Positions 15,467-24,842 are shown, counted from the first letter of the stretch. The stretch is 35,093 nt of DNA from JANMDU01 sp031388245 (GCA_031388245.1 JANNED010000305.1:1-35093); one strand, 5' to 3'. Notes: a model not told the origin generated them from the sequence alone. Numbers and translations are program-made.

Positions 15467-15517
15467 AAATAAATAGCAAACTATGTAGATTAAATGCCGG
15501 CAATCGACTGATTTGAC
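15467..15517 (+). repeat. Dispersed N17 element, copy b (intergenic)
   Basis: TAGCA (15474-15478), 17 bases, GCCGGC (15496-15501), with AATCGACTGATTTG after it. It shares an identical run of 19 bases at its left end with copy c. It lies in the 85-base gap between the DUF1501 gene and the EF-hand gene. Confidence 0.85.
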
Positions 15518-15518
15518 C

Positions 15519-16922
15519 TTAAGTTTTGCGAAACAAACCGTCTAAACGCTTGTCCCAGCTGCTGCCCGGCAAGAGCGCTTGCAATTGCGAATCTGGCAGT
15601 GCAAAGGTGCTGCGCAGGCTTTGCGCGAGCACGGCGCGGTAATCATGGTGAGCGGGCAGATCGCGGTTGTCGTTCAGGTTGCCGCGCGCCAGGCCCGTCC
15701 ATTGGCCATGCACTTTGCCGCCACTGACGCGGTTGCCGATCAGCCAAAGCGCGTTGCCGAAGCCGTGATCCGTGCCTTTGGTGCCATTCTCTGCAGCAGT
15801 GCGGCCAAATTCGCTCATCACGATGATCAAATCACCACTTTGATCAAATTCACTGCGCAATTGAGCCAAGCCGCGAGCAAGGTTGCCCAAGTTGTTGGCC
15901 AGTTGCCCTGTGGCGTTGCCTTGGTTGGCGTGCGTATCCCAGCCGCCGGCTGACAAAAAGCCCAAGCGAAGCTGCGGATCGTTGCGCATGAGCGTGGCCA
16001 AGTGCTGTGCATCCAGCGCCAGGCCCACGGGATCGGCTGCGCCATTGCTGGCGGCTTGCATCTGGGATTGTTGGGCGGCGCTGCTGGCAGGCGTGCCATC
16101 TTTGTCGAGCATTCTGCGCTGCTGGGTTGGCGCTGCAGCGTGGCCTGCCATGCCAACCATGTCTGCATTCGAGTTGGCGGTGCGCACGGTGCGCTCTTGC
16201 ATCAGCTCTTGAGAGGTTTGCATGCGGCTGCCCGCGCCTTGCCGGAAGGCTTGGCTCACCGCATCGTTGCCGGCATACAAATCCATCAAGGCGCTGCGCT
16301 GGCGCTCGTTGGCCAGCACGCCGGTGCGGGCGGCAGCATCGCCCCGCGGGATGAGCTTCACAGCCGCTTGCCCAGAGAGAATCGCTGGATTGGCCTCGCC
16401 CACGCCGAGCGCTGAGCCGGGGGCGCTGGCAGCGAGTTTGTTGAGCCAGCCCACAGGCGTATTGCTTTTCTCGGGCAGGCCGATTTCCATCAAATACTGC
16501 GCATCAAAATGCGAGCGATTCGGCGCGGGCAAGCCAGCGCTGGCGATCACGCCCAGTGTGCCCTCTTGCCACAGCGGCAGAAGCGGGGAGAGCGCGGGAT
16601 GCAGCGCAAAGCGATCGTCGAGCTTGAGCGCGGTCTCGCGCGAGCCGTCCGGCGCTGCCACGGCGATGTTCGGGCGCAGGGCGTAGTAATCGCGATCACT
16701 GTAGGGCACGAGGGCTGAGAGCCCGTCATAGGCACCACGCAGAAAAACAACGACAAGGCGGCCTTGATGCAATGCGCCTGCCGGAGCGCCAGCTGGTGCG
16801 CGTTGGGCAAAGACGTTGGGCATCCAACAGCCCGCCGCAGCCAGCGCTAAGAGCTGGCGACGCGGCAGTGCAGCCTGTGCAGCTTGGGCCTCGTGCGCCA
16901 GCTGGGTGTGCAGAACATTCAT
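15519..16922 (-). CDS. DUF1501 family protein (Tat-exported)
   Basis: 467 residues. The N-terminus LPRRQLLALAAAGCW is a twin-arginine signal. The body carries DUF1501 features: LVVVFLRGAYDGLSALVPYSD, NRSHFDAQYLMEIGL, and GGWDTHANQG and MSEFGRTAAENGTKGTDHGFGNALWLIG, resembling the metal-site layout of the sulfatase/alkaline-phosphatase-like fold. Activity is unproven. AAGGAG is six bases before ATG 16922 and only three before ATG 16925, so 16922 is preferred. It follows the DUF1800 gene by ten bases; the two families are regularly neighbours, and a joint periplasmic role is likely but undefined. Confidence 0.9.
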   Translation of the reverse strand: MNVLHTQLAHEAQAAQAALPRRQLLALAAAGCWMPNVFAQRAPAGAPAGALHQGRLVVVFLRGAYDGLSALVPYSDRDYYALRPNIAVAAPDGSRETALKLDDRFALHPALSPLLPLWQEGTLGVIASAGLPAPNRSHFDAQYLMEIGLPEKSNTPVGWLNKLAASAPGSALGVGEANPAILSGQAAVKLIPRGDAAARTGVLANERQRSALMDLYAGNDAVSQAFRQGAGSRMQTSQELMQERTVRTANSNADMVGMAGHAAAPTQQRRMLDKDGTPASSAAQQSQMQAASNGAADPVGLALDAQHLATLMRNDPQLRLGFLSAGGWDTHANQGNATGQLANNLGNLARGLAQLRSEFDQSGDLIIVMSEFGRTAAENGTKGTDHGFGNALWLIGNRVSGGKVHGQWTGLARGNLNDNRDLPAHHDYRAVLAQSLRSTFALPDSQLQALLPGSSWDKRLDGLFRKT

Positions 16923-16932
16923 CATGGGCTCC

Positions 16933-18393
16933 TTATTTACTCATGAATTCAGGCGTGGCCAAGAGCAGGCCAGTGCGCATGTTGAGCGCCGTCTCGCGTG
17001 CAATTCTTTCGCGGGTGTTGCTGCTGTAGAACTGTTGCAAAAAGCTGGGCTCATCGATGCGGGGTGCGATACCAAAGGCGTAATCAGCGCGGCGCGTGAG
17101 CGCCTCTGGGGCCAGCCAAGTGGTGGCATCGGTTTTGTAGCCATCCGGCGTTTGCCAGCCATGCAAGGGCTGACCGGCTTGCGCCAAGAAACCTGTCGCT
17201 TGACGGAGATTTTGATTGCGATTGGCGGCATCGCTGACCGTGCCCGCAGCCGCCAGAGTTGAGCAGGCAAAATCCATCGGTGTTTTGAAGAGCGTGTTGC
17301 TGCTGTCCCAAAATTCGGGGGATTCGATCAAACTCTTCATCGTCGCTTGAATATCGCCACCCGTTTGTGTGAATGTGCGGGCGAGTTGATCGACGAGCGC
17401 TTTGGAAGGCTTGTCTGCAACAAAAAATGTCGCCAAGCGCACCGAGACTCTCTGTGCTGTTGCAGGATGTTGCGCTAAGAATTTGATGGCAGCGATGCCT
17501 TGCGCTTGCCCGGTTTCGTTAAAAGTGCGCCCCATCACGGTTTTGCTGCCCTCTTCATGAGCGCGCGGGCGAAACAAAAAACCTTGGCCACTGGCGACAT
17601 CCACCGACCAGCCTGTGAGCACACGTGCCATCTCGCGCACATCGGCTTGCGTGTAGCCCCCGCTCACACCCAATGTGTGCAGCTCCATCAACTCGCGGGC
17701 ATAGTTTTCGTTGAGCCCGCGCGAGTTGCTTTGCGCTTGATCGAGATAAAAAAGCATGGCAGGATGCTGCGCCGTGGCAAGCAGTAAATCTTCAAACTTG
17801 CCCAGCGCGTGCGGGCGAATGGCTGTGAGCAAATAGTTGCCCACATACGGGCGCACCGGGCCTTTGCCCACAAACACATTGAAGTGGTTGAACCAAAATT
17901 CCGTCATGCGGGCGAGCAGCGGGTTTTCTTGGGCCGGATTGCTGCATGAGGCCAAGCGCCAAGCGCCTGCGGCCAGCTGCATATCGCGAGAATAATTTTC
18001 TGGGTCGTTGCCTAAGCCTGCTGCGCTATCGGCTGCCGACATGGGTGTGATCATGGGCGATGCTGGTTTTTGCGAATTCGCTCGCCCCTCTCTGCGTGCT
18101 TCGCGCTCTTCTTGATAGCGGGCGCTGACTTGCTGTTGGCTCGCCGCCAAGGCTTGCAAAGCTGGCGGTAGCAGCGCAGGCTGCTTGCTGGCAGCCTTGG
18201 CCGCATCGAGCTGCGCCAGGCTCCAAGCTCGTGCGCTGGGCTGCGCAGCTTGCGCCAGGGCAGGTGTGGGGCCATAGCCCAAGCGCGAGGTGGCTCGCCA
18301 CACGGCGGCAGGGCTGCTGTCGGGCAAGCTTTGTGCAAAGCTCAAGCTGAGGCTCAAAGTCAAGCAGGCCAGCAAAGGGATTGTCTTGTTCAT
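16933..18393 (-). CDS. DUF1800 family protein (secreted)
   Basis: 486 residues from ATG 18393 (MNKTIPLLACLTLSLSLSFAQS), a Sec signal peptide, with AGGAG eight bases upstream. Codons upstream in the frame lack a signal and are rejected. DUF1800 hallmarks are present: AVWRATSRLGYGPTPA near the start, LLARMTEFWFNHFNVFVGKG, YLDQAQSNSRGLNENYARELMELHTLGVSGGYTQADVREMARVLTGWS, and a C-terminal DFACSTLAAAGT region. No biochemical function is established for the family. First gene of the DUF1800-DUF1501 pair. Confidence 0.9.
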   Translation of the reverse strand: MNKTIPLLACLTLSLSLSFAQSLPDSSPAAVWRATSRLGYGPTPALAQAAQPSARAWSLAQLDAAKAASKQPALLPPALQALAASQQQVSARYQEEREARREGRANSQKPASPMITPMSAADSAAGLGNDPENYSRDMQLAAGAWRLASCSNPAQENPLLARMTEFWFNHFNVFVGKGPVRPYVGNYLLTAIRPHALGKFEDLLLATAQHPAMLFYLDQAQSNSRGLNENYARELMELHTLGVSGGYTQADVREMARVLTGWSVDVASGQGFLFRPRAHEEGSKTVMGRTFNETGQAQGIAAIKFLAQHPATAQRVSVRLATFFVADKPSKALVDQLARTFTQTGGDIQATMKSLIESPEFWDSSNTLFKTPMDFACSTLAAAGTVSDAANRNQNLRQATGFLAQAGQPLHGWQTPDGYKTDATTWLAPEALTRRADYAFGIAPRIDEPSFLQQFYSSNTRERIARETALNMRTGLLLATPEFMSK

Positions 18394-18506
18394 CGGCTTT
18401 TCTCCTGTGCTGTGTCTAACGCCGCTCGCGCACAAGCGTTGGCATGGTTTACACAGCTTTACGGCGCTTTGCATGCTCAATCAGAATCTTTGTGGCGCAG
18501 CACCAT

Positions 18507-18534
18507 AAAAAAAGCCCGCACGAGGCGAGCTTTT
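18507..18534 (-). terminator. Rho-independent terminator of the solute-binding protein gene
   Basis: On the minus strand a nine-pair stem (one G-U pair; arms 18525-18533 and 18511-18519) closes a five-base loop and runs into seven T. It lies about 50 bases after the stop at 18583. Confidence 0.88.
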
Positions 18535-18582
18535 GCTGCACGAGCCCAGATGCTGGGCTGTGAGGCGAATGCAAAGCAAAGA

Positions 18583-20172
18583 TCAGTTGACCTTGACCAA
18601 GCGCCAGTCAATGCGGTTGTCTGCGCGGTGCACCACATCCACCGTTTTCTTCATCGCCCATGGGATGATTTGGTTGTGCAGCGGAATGTGCGAGACATCT
18701 TCGTGTGAAAGCACCAATGCCTTTTCGATCAATTCATTGCGATTTTTCAAATCAGTTTCTTTCTTCATCCGCTCAACCAATGCATCCATTTGCGGATTGG
18801 AGTAGCGCCCGACGTTGTAATTGCCATCGCCACCCACACCCACAGAGCGCACCAGCGATTGCAGGCTGTAGAGCGCATCAAAAGTGGGCACGCCCCAGCC
18901 CAGCATATAGATGCTGGCTTCATAGCGCTGAATCATGGGGAAATACGTCACCAGTGGCAATGTGCGCAGCTTGGCCTTCACCCCAATTTTGGACCACATC
19001 GCGGTCACGTTTTGGCAAATCTCTTCGTCATTGATGTAGCGGTTATTTGGGCAAGCAAAATCCACCTCAAAGCCATCGGTGTAGCCCGCTTCGGCCAGCA
19101 GCTTTTTGGCGGCATCAATATTGAAGGGGTAGCGCGTGTCGGCTTTTTTCGTCCAACCGTTGACCTGCGGCGAGACCAAAGCGCCCGTGGGCTGCGACAA
19201 GCCGCGCATGGTGACTTTGTTGATCGCTGCAATATCAATCGCTTGATAGAGTGCCTTGCGCACACGCACATCTTTGAGCGGATTTTTGCCTTTGATGTTG
19301 GAGCCCACCAATTCGGGGCGGAACTGATCCATTCCTAGAAAGATCGTGCGGTTTTCTGCACCGTCCATCACTTTCAGGCTAGGCGCCGCACGCAAACGCG
19401 GCAAATCTTGTGGGCTGGGATCAAGCGAAAAATCCACCTCACCCGAGAGCAACGCCGCGCCGCGTGTGGCTTCAGATTTGATGGGGGTGTAGATAATTTC
19501 CGTCACATTGGTGGTCGCGACGTTGGCTGCCCAGCCCCACCAGTTGGGGTTTTTCACCAAGACCATTTTCTGATCGGGCTGCCATTCTTTGACCATATAC
19601 GCCCCAGAGCCCATGGCATTGCGGTGCGCAAAGCTCTCGTCTTTGGTGCGAATGTCTTTGGGATCAACGGATTTATTTTTCTCAGCCCACGCTTTGCTCA
19701 TGATGCGCAGCTCGGTGAGTTGGTTGATCAGCACCGGGTTTGGCCCTTTGAGCATGATATCCACGGTGCTCTCATCAACCTTCACCGCTTTGTCGATGCC
19801 TTGTGCATACACGCCAAAATTCGAGGTTTTGGTCATGGCGCGTTGAATAGAAAACACCACATCATCTGCCGTGAGCGCTGAGCCATCAGAAAATTTCACA
19901 CCTTTGCGCAGCGTAAAGCGCATCTGCGAAGGATTGACCAGCGTCCAAGCCGTGGCCAGTGCAGGTTCAGGCTTGAAAGTTTTGCTGTTGTAGTACACCA
20001 GCGATTCATAAATCGCTGCATGCACGCCATTGCCAAGCGCATTGTTTTGCGAATGGATGTCTAGTGTCGGAATGTCGCTGGCGCTGGTCCATTTGAAAGT
20101 TTTGGCGGCAGCGGTGCTGGCCACGCCAGCCAACACCATGCTGGCGGCGAGGAGGGATAGTTTGATCTTCAT
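18583..20172 (-). CDS. ABC transporter solute-binding protein, peptide/nickel family 5
   Basis: 529 residues with a Sec signal peptide (MKIKLSLLAASMVLAG, cleavage near STAAAKTF). SBP family 5 features include DIPTLDIHSQNNALG, YESLVYYN, FTLRKGVKFSDGSALTADDVVFSI, and NPLKDVRVRKALYQAIDIAAI. Such periplasmic proteins bind oligopeptides or related ligands (DppA/OppA/NikA type). No permease or ATPase gene is next to it, so it is an orphan receptor that must use a transporter encoded elsewhere. A terminator follows it and a 304-base gap precedes it, so it is probably monocistronic. Confidence 0.93.
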   Translation of the reverse strand: MKIKLSLLAASMVLAGVASTAAAKTFKWTSASDIPTLDIHSQNNALGNGVHAAIYESLVYYNSKTFKPEPALATAWTLVNPSQMRFTLRKGVKFSDGSALTADDVVFSIQRAMTKTSNFGVYAQGIDKAVKVDESTVDIMLKGPNPVLINQLTELRIMSKAWAEKNKSVDPKDIRTKDESFAHRNAMGSGAYMVKEWQPDQKMVLVKNPNWWGWAANVATTNVTEIIYTPIKSEATRGAALLSGEVDFSLDPSPQDLPRLRAAPSLKVMDGAENRTIFLGMDQFRPELVGSNIKGKNPLKDVRVRKALYQAIDIAAINKVTMRGLSQPTGALVSPQVNGWTKKADTRYPFNIDAAKKLLAEAGYTDGFEVDFACPNNRYINDEEICQNVTAMWSKIGVKAKLRTLPLVTYFPMIQRYEASIYMLGWGVPTFDALYSLQSLVRSVGVGGDGNYNVGRYSNPQMDALVERMKKETDLKNRNELIEKALVLSHEDVSHIPLHNQIIPWAMKKTVDVVHRADNRIDWRLVKVN

Positions 20173-20476
20173 CGTGGTTCACTCTTTTGCCCAACAGGGC
20201 GTTTAACAAAGGTGAGATGATGCAGCAAGACTCGCGCCAAGAGTGCGAGGATTTACCCCGATGTCTCAGCCAATTTGTGCGCCACAGCCAAGAGGCGATC
20301 AAAAAGATCAGCAAATTGTGGCATCAAAGCCAGCGCAGCAACAAAACCATCTCTGTCATCAACCTGGCTCAGGCGATTGCGCTCATCCGCTGCGGCAAGC
20401 AGCAGCTCGATGGAAGGACGCAAAAGAATCGTCAATCGCTTCTTCTAAGAGCCATGACCCCACGAATCAGACACCA
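20173..20476. other. Gap with the upstream region of the solute-binding protein gene
   Basis: 304 bases without a confident gene. The right part carries a minus-strand frame of 60 codons with only a TTG start (20253-20435, ending LAVAHKLAETSG) that has plausible residues but no ribosome site or recognisable family. The left part must hold the promoter of the solute-binding protein gene, which I could not place. Confidence 0.4.
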
Positions 20477-20770
20477 TCAAACCGAAATGATGTTTTTTGT
20501 CAGCGCTTGCTTTTGAAGATACTCCGGAACTTCTTGCAACACATGCCATTCCACCCGCATTGGCAAATCACTGTCTTCCAAGTCCATGCGCAAGCAAGCG
20601 CGTTGAAGCATGGATATGGGCTCTGTGCTGTCAAGCAAAATATCCACATCTGAATGTGGCTTGGCTAAGCCTTGCGTGCGCGAGCCGAAGGCATAAAGCG
20701 TGGCAGCAGGCGCATGCTGCTTAAAAACATCAACGAGCAATGCGCGATGCTCTGGCGCCAGATCAATCAT
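20477..20770 (-). CDS. MNT-type nucleotidyltransferase (minimal, HI0073-like)
   Basis: 97 residues with the minimal nucleotidyltransferase core FGSRTQGLAKPHSDVDILL: Gly29-Ser30 and the metal-binding Asp41 and Asp43. AGGAG eight bases before ATG 20770 fixes the start. The start overlaps the end of the HEPN gene by eight bases, so the two are translationally coupled. In HEPN-MNT pairs the nucleotidyltransferase acts as antitoxin, in studied cases by adding AMP groups to the HEPN partner. Confidence 0.88.
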   Translation of the reverse strand: MIDLAPEHRALLVDVFKQHAPAATLYAFGSRTQGLAKPHSDVDILLDSTEPISMLQRACLRMDLEDSDLPMRVEWHVLQEVPEYLQKQALTKNIISV

Positions 20771-21185
20771 CTGTAGCGCTCCTGTGTTCAAGTTGCTCGA
20801 TCAAAAATCTGCATTGAGGCAAAAAATCCGTGATAACAGCATAAACCTGCACGGCAACCTGAGCATCATAGGTGTGTGAACTTAAATTGCGCATTTCGCG
20901 AAACAGCCACCAATGGGGTACAGCTTGAATGAGCCCTGACTCAAAAGCCAAGCGCATCATTTCTTTGAAGCTCATCCCATCAAGCTGTGAGGGGCTGGCT
21001 AAATCTCGCTCCAAGCGGCGTTTGATCATTTTCCAAGCCAACTCAAAGCTCAATTCAAAGCGCTGGATGCATGCATCTCGCAATTCTTCATCGAGAGGCA
21101 AAGCCATACTGCGCTGGTGAGCACGCATCAGCGACTCGCACGCCTTTTTGAGCGAAGAAAAATCGAGTTTTTGGCCTGCTTTCAT
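20763..21185 (-). CDS. HEPN-like nucleotidyltransferase substrate-binding protein (HI0074 family)
   Basis: 140 mainly helical residues typical of the HI0074 family: FELSFELAWKMIKRRLE in the middle and REMRNLSSHTYD. The latter contains an Arg99-x4-His104 motif matching the HEPN RNase signature. It is upstream of and overlaps the MNT gene, the usual order for this pair. A toxin-antitoxin role is inferred from the family; some HI0073/HI0074-type pairs are of unproven toxicity. Confidence 0.87.
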   Translation of the reverse strand: MKAGQKLDFSSLKKACESLMRAHQRSMALPLDEELRDACIQRFELSFELAWKMIKRRLERDLASPSQLDGMSFKEMMRLAFESGLIQAVPHWWLFREMRNLSSHTYDAQVAVQVYAVITDFLPQCRFLIEQLEHRSATDD

Positions 21186-21200
21186 CTGCGCATCAGTTTA

Positions 21201-21899
21201 TCACTTCGCCTTCAAACGCACTGGCCCATACCACGCCGTGGCTTTGGATTGCGTGTTGTCGGTATCGGTCATGAGCGCAATGCCTGTGAGTGTGCCGGGT
21301 TCTTCGCCGAAGGCTTTGATGAAATCCGCGCGGATATCGCGTTCGTAATCCAACCACTTACCCAGATGAGCAGCGCCCGATTCCACCACGATCTTGCGAA
21401 TCCGATCCGTGCGCGGATTGGTGATCACATCGCCGACGGCGCGTGTATTGCACCACACATACATCAGCGTGGCATAAGGCAGCTCCTCGCCCGTGAGCGC
21501 TTGCGAGAGATCAGAGAGCATGCGGTTTTTGGCTGAGAATTTGCTGCGATCGCCTTCAAAGCTCAGAATCACGCGAACGACAGCATCTTCAGCATCCCGA
21601 TCGGACATATCAGCTTTCTCAATCAAGGCATTCGTTTTCCAAGAAAAAACCAAATGCGATAAATTTTGAGGCGCTACGTAGTGCTTCTGCTTAAGTAAGC
21701 TTGCCGATGATTGAGCGACCGCTCTGATGGCATCGCGGTCGCTCTCACGATGCTGAGAAAATTCAGTTTTGCGTTTGCTCGGCAAATCAAAAACTGTCCA
21801 CTTGTGCGCATCGTTAACGGATGCAATCTCGCTCGTGCTCGAACATGCTGCCAACAGCGCGATCAGCAGATGAATGAAAGAATAAAAGAAATATCGCAT
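21201..21899 (-). CDS. DUF3047 family lipoprotein
   Basis: 232 residues. The lipoprotein signal ends LLAAC with the lipidated Cys at 19. The conserved DUF3047 body is plain: LSHLVFSWKTNALIEKADMSDRDAEDAVVRVILSFEGDRSKF (several blocks), ELPYATLMYVWCN, NPRTDRIRKIVVESG, and GTLTGIALMTDTDNTQSKATAWYGPV. Function of the family is unknown. It lies 15 bases from the HEPN gene on the same strand and 25 bases after the TPR-methyltransferase stop, so these genes may share a transcript. Confidence 0.87.
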   Translation of the reverse strand: MRYFFYSFIHLLIALLAACSSTSEIASVNDAHKWTVFDLPSKRKTEFSQHRESDRDAIRAVAQSSASLLKQKHYVAPQNLSHLVFSWKTNALIEKADMSDRDAEDAVVRVILSFEGDRSKFSAKNRMLSDLSQALTGEELPYATLMYVWCNTRAVGDVITNPRTDRIRKIVVESGAAHLGKWLDYERDIRADFIKAFGEEPGTLTGIALMTDTDNTQSKATAWYGPVRLKAK

Positions 21900-21924
21900 C
21901 GGTGCAAATCAGCCATGGATGAAG

Positions 21925-23523
21925 TTAACGATAGCGCAACAGAAAAATTCTGCCATGAATTGGCTCGCCGCGATCCTTGCGGCTGATCAAGGCTTCATTA
22001 ACGATGATGTCGAAGCCATATGAGGCCGCCAAGCTTGCAATATAACTTTCACGGTGCGCATACCGCAGGCTAGGTAACAATTGGTATGAAGCTTCTTGTA
22101 AATTTTCTTCAATCGAAAAAGCAAACTCAGTGCCGCTCTGAGCGAGACGTTTGATCTGAACAAACGTGGCTTCCAAATCACCAATATAAACAAAAACATC
22201 TAAGGCGACAGCTAATCTGACGATTGCAGTAACGCTTTGCAAGTAGGCCAGAATATCCGATGCAATTAAATTCGTATAAATTGCCTTGTCCTGCGCAACA
22301 GCCAGCATCTTCGGCGAGAGATCGACACCGATCAGCTCGGTGGCGTAAGGTTTTAAAACGCTGCCAAACAATCCAGTGCCACACCCCAGATCCAACACAC
22401 AGCCAAGCTGCAATGTGCTGCAGTGCTTTGTGAGAATATCCTGTAAAGCCTGCGGGACTTTGTACTCAAGACCTTTCAGCAAATGATCGTCAAAGCGATC
22501 CGCGTAGTTATCAAACAGCGTTGTCACATAATCGGCGGGTGAAGCTTTCGGCATCTCAGCAGCGCCATAAGCGGCTAAAGCGTAATCGATTTGGGAAGCT
22601 TTGGCGCCAAGGCGTTTGGCATGTTGATAAGCTGCAATCGACGCATCCATTTCTAGCAGCTCTCCATGTGCCATGGCTTTGTTAAGCCAAGCTTGAGAAT
22701 TTTCGGGCTCTATTTTCAATACATGTTCACAAGCTTCGATGGAATCTTGTGGACGCTTGAGCTTCATCAATGCAGCAGCATAATTGAGCCATGCCAAGGA
22801 AATATTCTGATCAATTCTTAATGCCTGTTGGCTGGCGTACGCTGAGCGCTCAAAATCTGAAATGTCAAACAAAATGGCAGCCAGATTCGTCCAAGCCATT
22901 GCATCGCCGGGGTTAATTTGTAGTGCCATGTTCATATCGTTCATGGCCAAGTCAGCTTTATTTTGTTTTTGCAATATTCGAGCGCGCAGCAAGAGCGCAC
23001 CGGGATTTTTCTCAATCCTCAATAGTTTATCGAGGCAGTTTTTTGCCTCATCTAACGCGCCACTGTCGGATAAAACGGCAGCATAGTCATACAAAATATC
23101 AGCCGATTGCGGTTCCAAGTCATAGGCTTGCTTAAGCAGCTCCAGGCTCTCTTGTGTTTGATCTACGGCATGCAGTGAAAGCGCGAGGTTTCTTAAGCCT
23201 TCTGCGAAAGGCGTTTGCAATTGCAGAGATTTCCGGAAGTGCTGGATGGCACGCAGATGATCGTTGGCTTGTTGTGCGCAATAGGCCAGGTAATACAGCA
23301 CCTTTGGATTGTCTGGCTTGGCCTCATTGGCCGAGTGCAAATACTGTGCGGCTAAAGGCAAATCGCCCTCATGGCCAGAGACATAGCCTAGTAACTCTAA
23401 AACCTGAGCTTGCTGTGGAAATTTGGCATGAAGCTTGAGCAAGAGCGCTTTGGCAAAATCAATGCGACCAGCATAGAAGTATTGCTGAGCAAAAGCCAAT
23501 TCGTTGTGATCTTGCGCATTCAT
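21925..23523 (-). CDS. TPR-repeat protein fused to a SAM-dependent methyltransferase
   Basis: 532 residues. About residues 1-310 are tandem tetratricopeptide repeats (for example ALLLRARILQKQNKADLAMNDMN, NPGDAMAWTNLAAILFDISD). The C-terminal 220 residues are a class I methyltransferase: YVTTLFDNYADRFDDHLLKGLEYKVP, then motif I VLDLGCGTGLFG at about 377, the acidic ribose contact in LIGVDLSPKMLAVAQ, and VFVYIGDL. This domain order is common in proteobacteria; the substrate, perhaps a protein bound by the TPR part, is unknown. The region is visibly more A/T-rich than its neighbours. No clear ribosome site precedes ATG 23523. Confidence 0.88.
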   Translation of the reverse strand: MNAQDHNELAFAQQYFYAGRIDFAKALLLKLHAKFPQQAQVLELLGYVSGHEGDLPLAAQYLHSANEAKPDNPKVLYYLAYCAQQANDHLRAIQHFRKSLQLQTPFAEGLRNLALSLHAVDQTQESLELLKQAYDLEPQSADILYDYAAVLSDSGALDEAKNCLDKLLRIEKNPGALLLRARILQKQNKADLAMNDMNMALQINPGDAMAWTNLAAILFDISDFERSAYASQQALRIDQNISLAWLNYAAALMKLKRPQDSIEACEHVLKIEPENSQAWLNKAMAHGELLEMDASIAAYQHAKRLGAKASQIDYALAAYGAAEMPKASPADYVTTLFDNYADRFDDHLLKGLEYKVPQALQDILTKHCSTLQLGCVLDLGCGTGLFGSVLKPYATELIGVDLSPKMLAVAQDKAIYTNLIASDILAYLQSVTAIVRLAVALDVFVYIGDLEATFVQIKRLAQSGTEFAFSIEENLQEASYQLLPSLRYAHRESYIASLAASYGFDIIVNEALISRKDRGEPIHGRIFLLRYR

Positions 23524-23555
23524 GGGGGTATAGAAATACGATCTTCTTCTTTAGT

Positions 23556-23593
23556 CGTGAAAAAAGCTGCTTGGATTGCTCCAAGCAGCTTTT
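23556..23593 (-). terminator. Rho-independent terminator of the porin gene
   Basis: A perfect 12-bp stem (AAAGCTGCTTGG, 23563-23574, with 23581-23592) and a six-base loop; on the minus strand it ends in a T run. It is 38 bases after the porin stop and just before the TPR-methyltransferase start, so porin transcripts should end there. Confidence 0.92.
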
Positions 23594-23630
23594 GAGCTAA
23601 ATCTAAACGAGTACAAGACTCGTCAACAAT

Positions 23631-24842
23631 TTAGAACTTGTGGGTGATGCCGAAATCCATCGTTTTGATGGTGTCGGTGTTAGACGCTGGATTGGTACTA
23701 ACAGTGTTGTTTTTACGTGTCTGTGATGCAAAGTCTGTGTACAGGGCGGTACGCTTGGACAATGCATACTCCAAACCTAAACCAAGCTTGGTATCGGTCT
23801 TGTCGGTTGCAAATTGAACTGCATCAGGATTGATGCGGCTGTAGCCAACACGAATTGTGGAGGCACCCATTGGAATCGCAGCACCGAAAGAGATAGCTGT
23901 GATCTTAGCGAGTGCTTTAAATGGGCTTGTATTGCCTGGATATGTGCTAGATGCTGCGTAGAATGGGACATTTGCACGGTCAGCAGCTGCGCCGCCAGTA
24001 ACAGCACCATAACCTGCATAGATCTTAGCAACGCCGAGGTTGTAATTACCACCAACGTTCAACAGCTTGTCACCATAACGGTTGTTCTCTTGACCAATTA
24101 AGAACTGAATTGGACCGTTGTTGTATGTGAAAGCGATTGAAGTAAACGTCTTGCCATAAGATGCTGCTGGACTCGCTACGCTGGTCGCAACCTTGCGTGG
24201 CGAGAAAGTCAAAGAAGCTTGAAAGCCAGAGAAATTGGGTGTGTCATAGAAAATGCCATCGGTACGGCCTTCACCGCCAGCGACATAATCAGTTGCGTAG
24301 CCAGGAGCGTACACAGAACCAGCCACAGTGCTCACGCCCCATGGATCAATGTAGCCACCGTTAGGAGCCTGTAACGCTGTCAGACCACGGCCTAAACGGA
24401 CGTGACCGAAAGCGCCGCGCAGACCAACACGGGTCTCGCCTTGGAACAATGGGCGACCAAAGTTAACTGCGGAGATGTTATTGCCTTTAGCGTCAAGGAT
24501 TGCAACGCCATTAGCATCTTTCAAGAAGCCTTGTCCTGCGACCACATTGCTGTAATTGGCGCTATTGACGTTATTTGCAGAGCCGCCTTCGTTCGTGCCA
24601 GCCGTTGGGCTGAAACGCATTTGAGCAGCAAAAGTAGCAGCCATGCCGCCACCCAGATCTTCCACGCCGCTGAAAATGATGCGGTTGTTGTTTGCTGCGC
24701 CGAGGCTGAGCTTGGCTGCACCAGGAGCAACGTTGCTGTTGTACACAACGCCGAGGTCCATGATGCCGGAAATAGTCACGCTAGATTGCGCGAAAGATGC
24801 TGTAGCAGCCAGAGCTGCGATTGCAACGAGAGTCTTTTTCAT
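23631..24842 (-). CDS. Gram-negative porin (Burkholderiales type)
   Basis: 403 residues from ATG 24842 (MKKTLVAIAALAATASFAQSSVTISGIMDLGVVYN), with GGAG nine bases upstream; a Sec signal is cleaved near SFAQ. Porin_4-type features: the SSVTISGIMDLG start, NNRIIFSGVEDLGGGMAATFAAQMRF, RPLFQGETRVGLRGAFGHVRLGRGLT, alternating beta-strand pattern throughout and the terminal aromatic ITHKF needed for outer-membrane assembly. Forms trimeric general diffusion channels. The upstream region (24843-25111) has an inverted repeat GTGTC-N5-GACAC at 24950-24964 of unknown role. Monocistronic, ended by a strong terminator. Confidence 0.95.
   Translation of the reverse strand: MKKTLVAIAALAATASFAQSSVTISGIMDLGVVYNSNVAPGAAKLSLGAANNNRIIFSGVEDLGGGMAATFAAQMRFSPTAGTNEGGSANNVNSANYSNVVAGQGFLKDANGVAILDAKGNNISAVNFGRPLFQGETRVGLRGAFGHVRLGRGLTALQAPNGGYIDPWGVSTVAGSVYAPGYATDYVAGGEGRTDGIFYDTPNFSGFQASLTFSPRKVATSVASPAASYGKTFTSIAFTYNNGPIQFLIGQENNRYGDKLLNVGGNYNLGVAKIYAGYGAVTGGAAADRANVPFYAASSTYPGNTSPFKALAKITAISFGAAIPMGASTIRVGYSRINPDAVQFATDKTDTKLGLGLEYALSKRTALYTDFASQTRKNNTVSTNPASNTDTIKTMDFGITHKF

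Noticed and set aside
20253..20435. 60-codon minus-strand frame
   Set aside because: Only a TTG start, no ribosome site, no recognisable domain; kept only as part of the gap description.
20187..20516. 109-codon plus-strand frame
   Set aside because: Overlaps the MNT gene end antisense, residue composition is not protein-like and it has no ribosome site.
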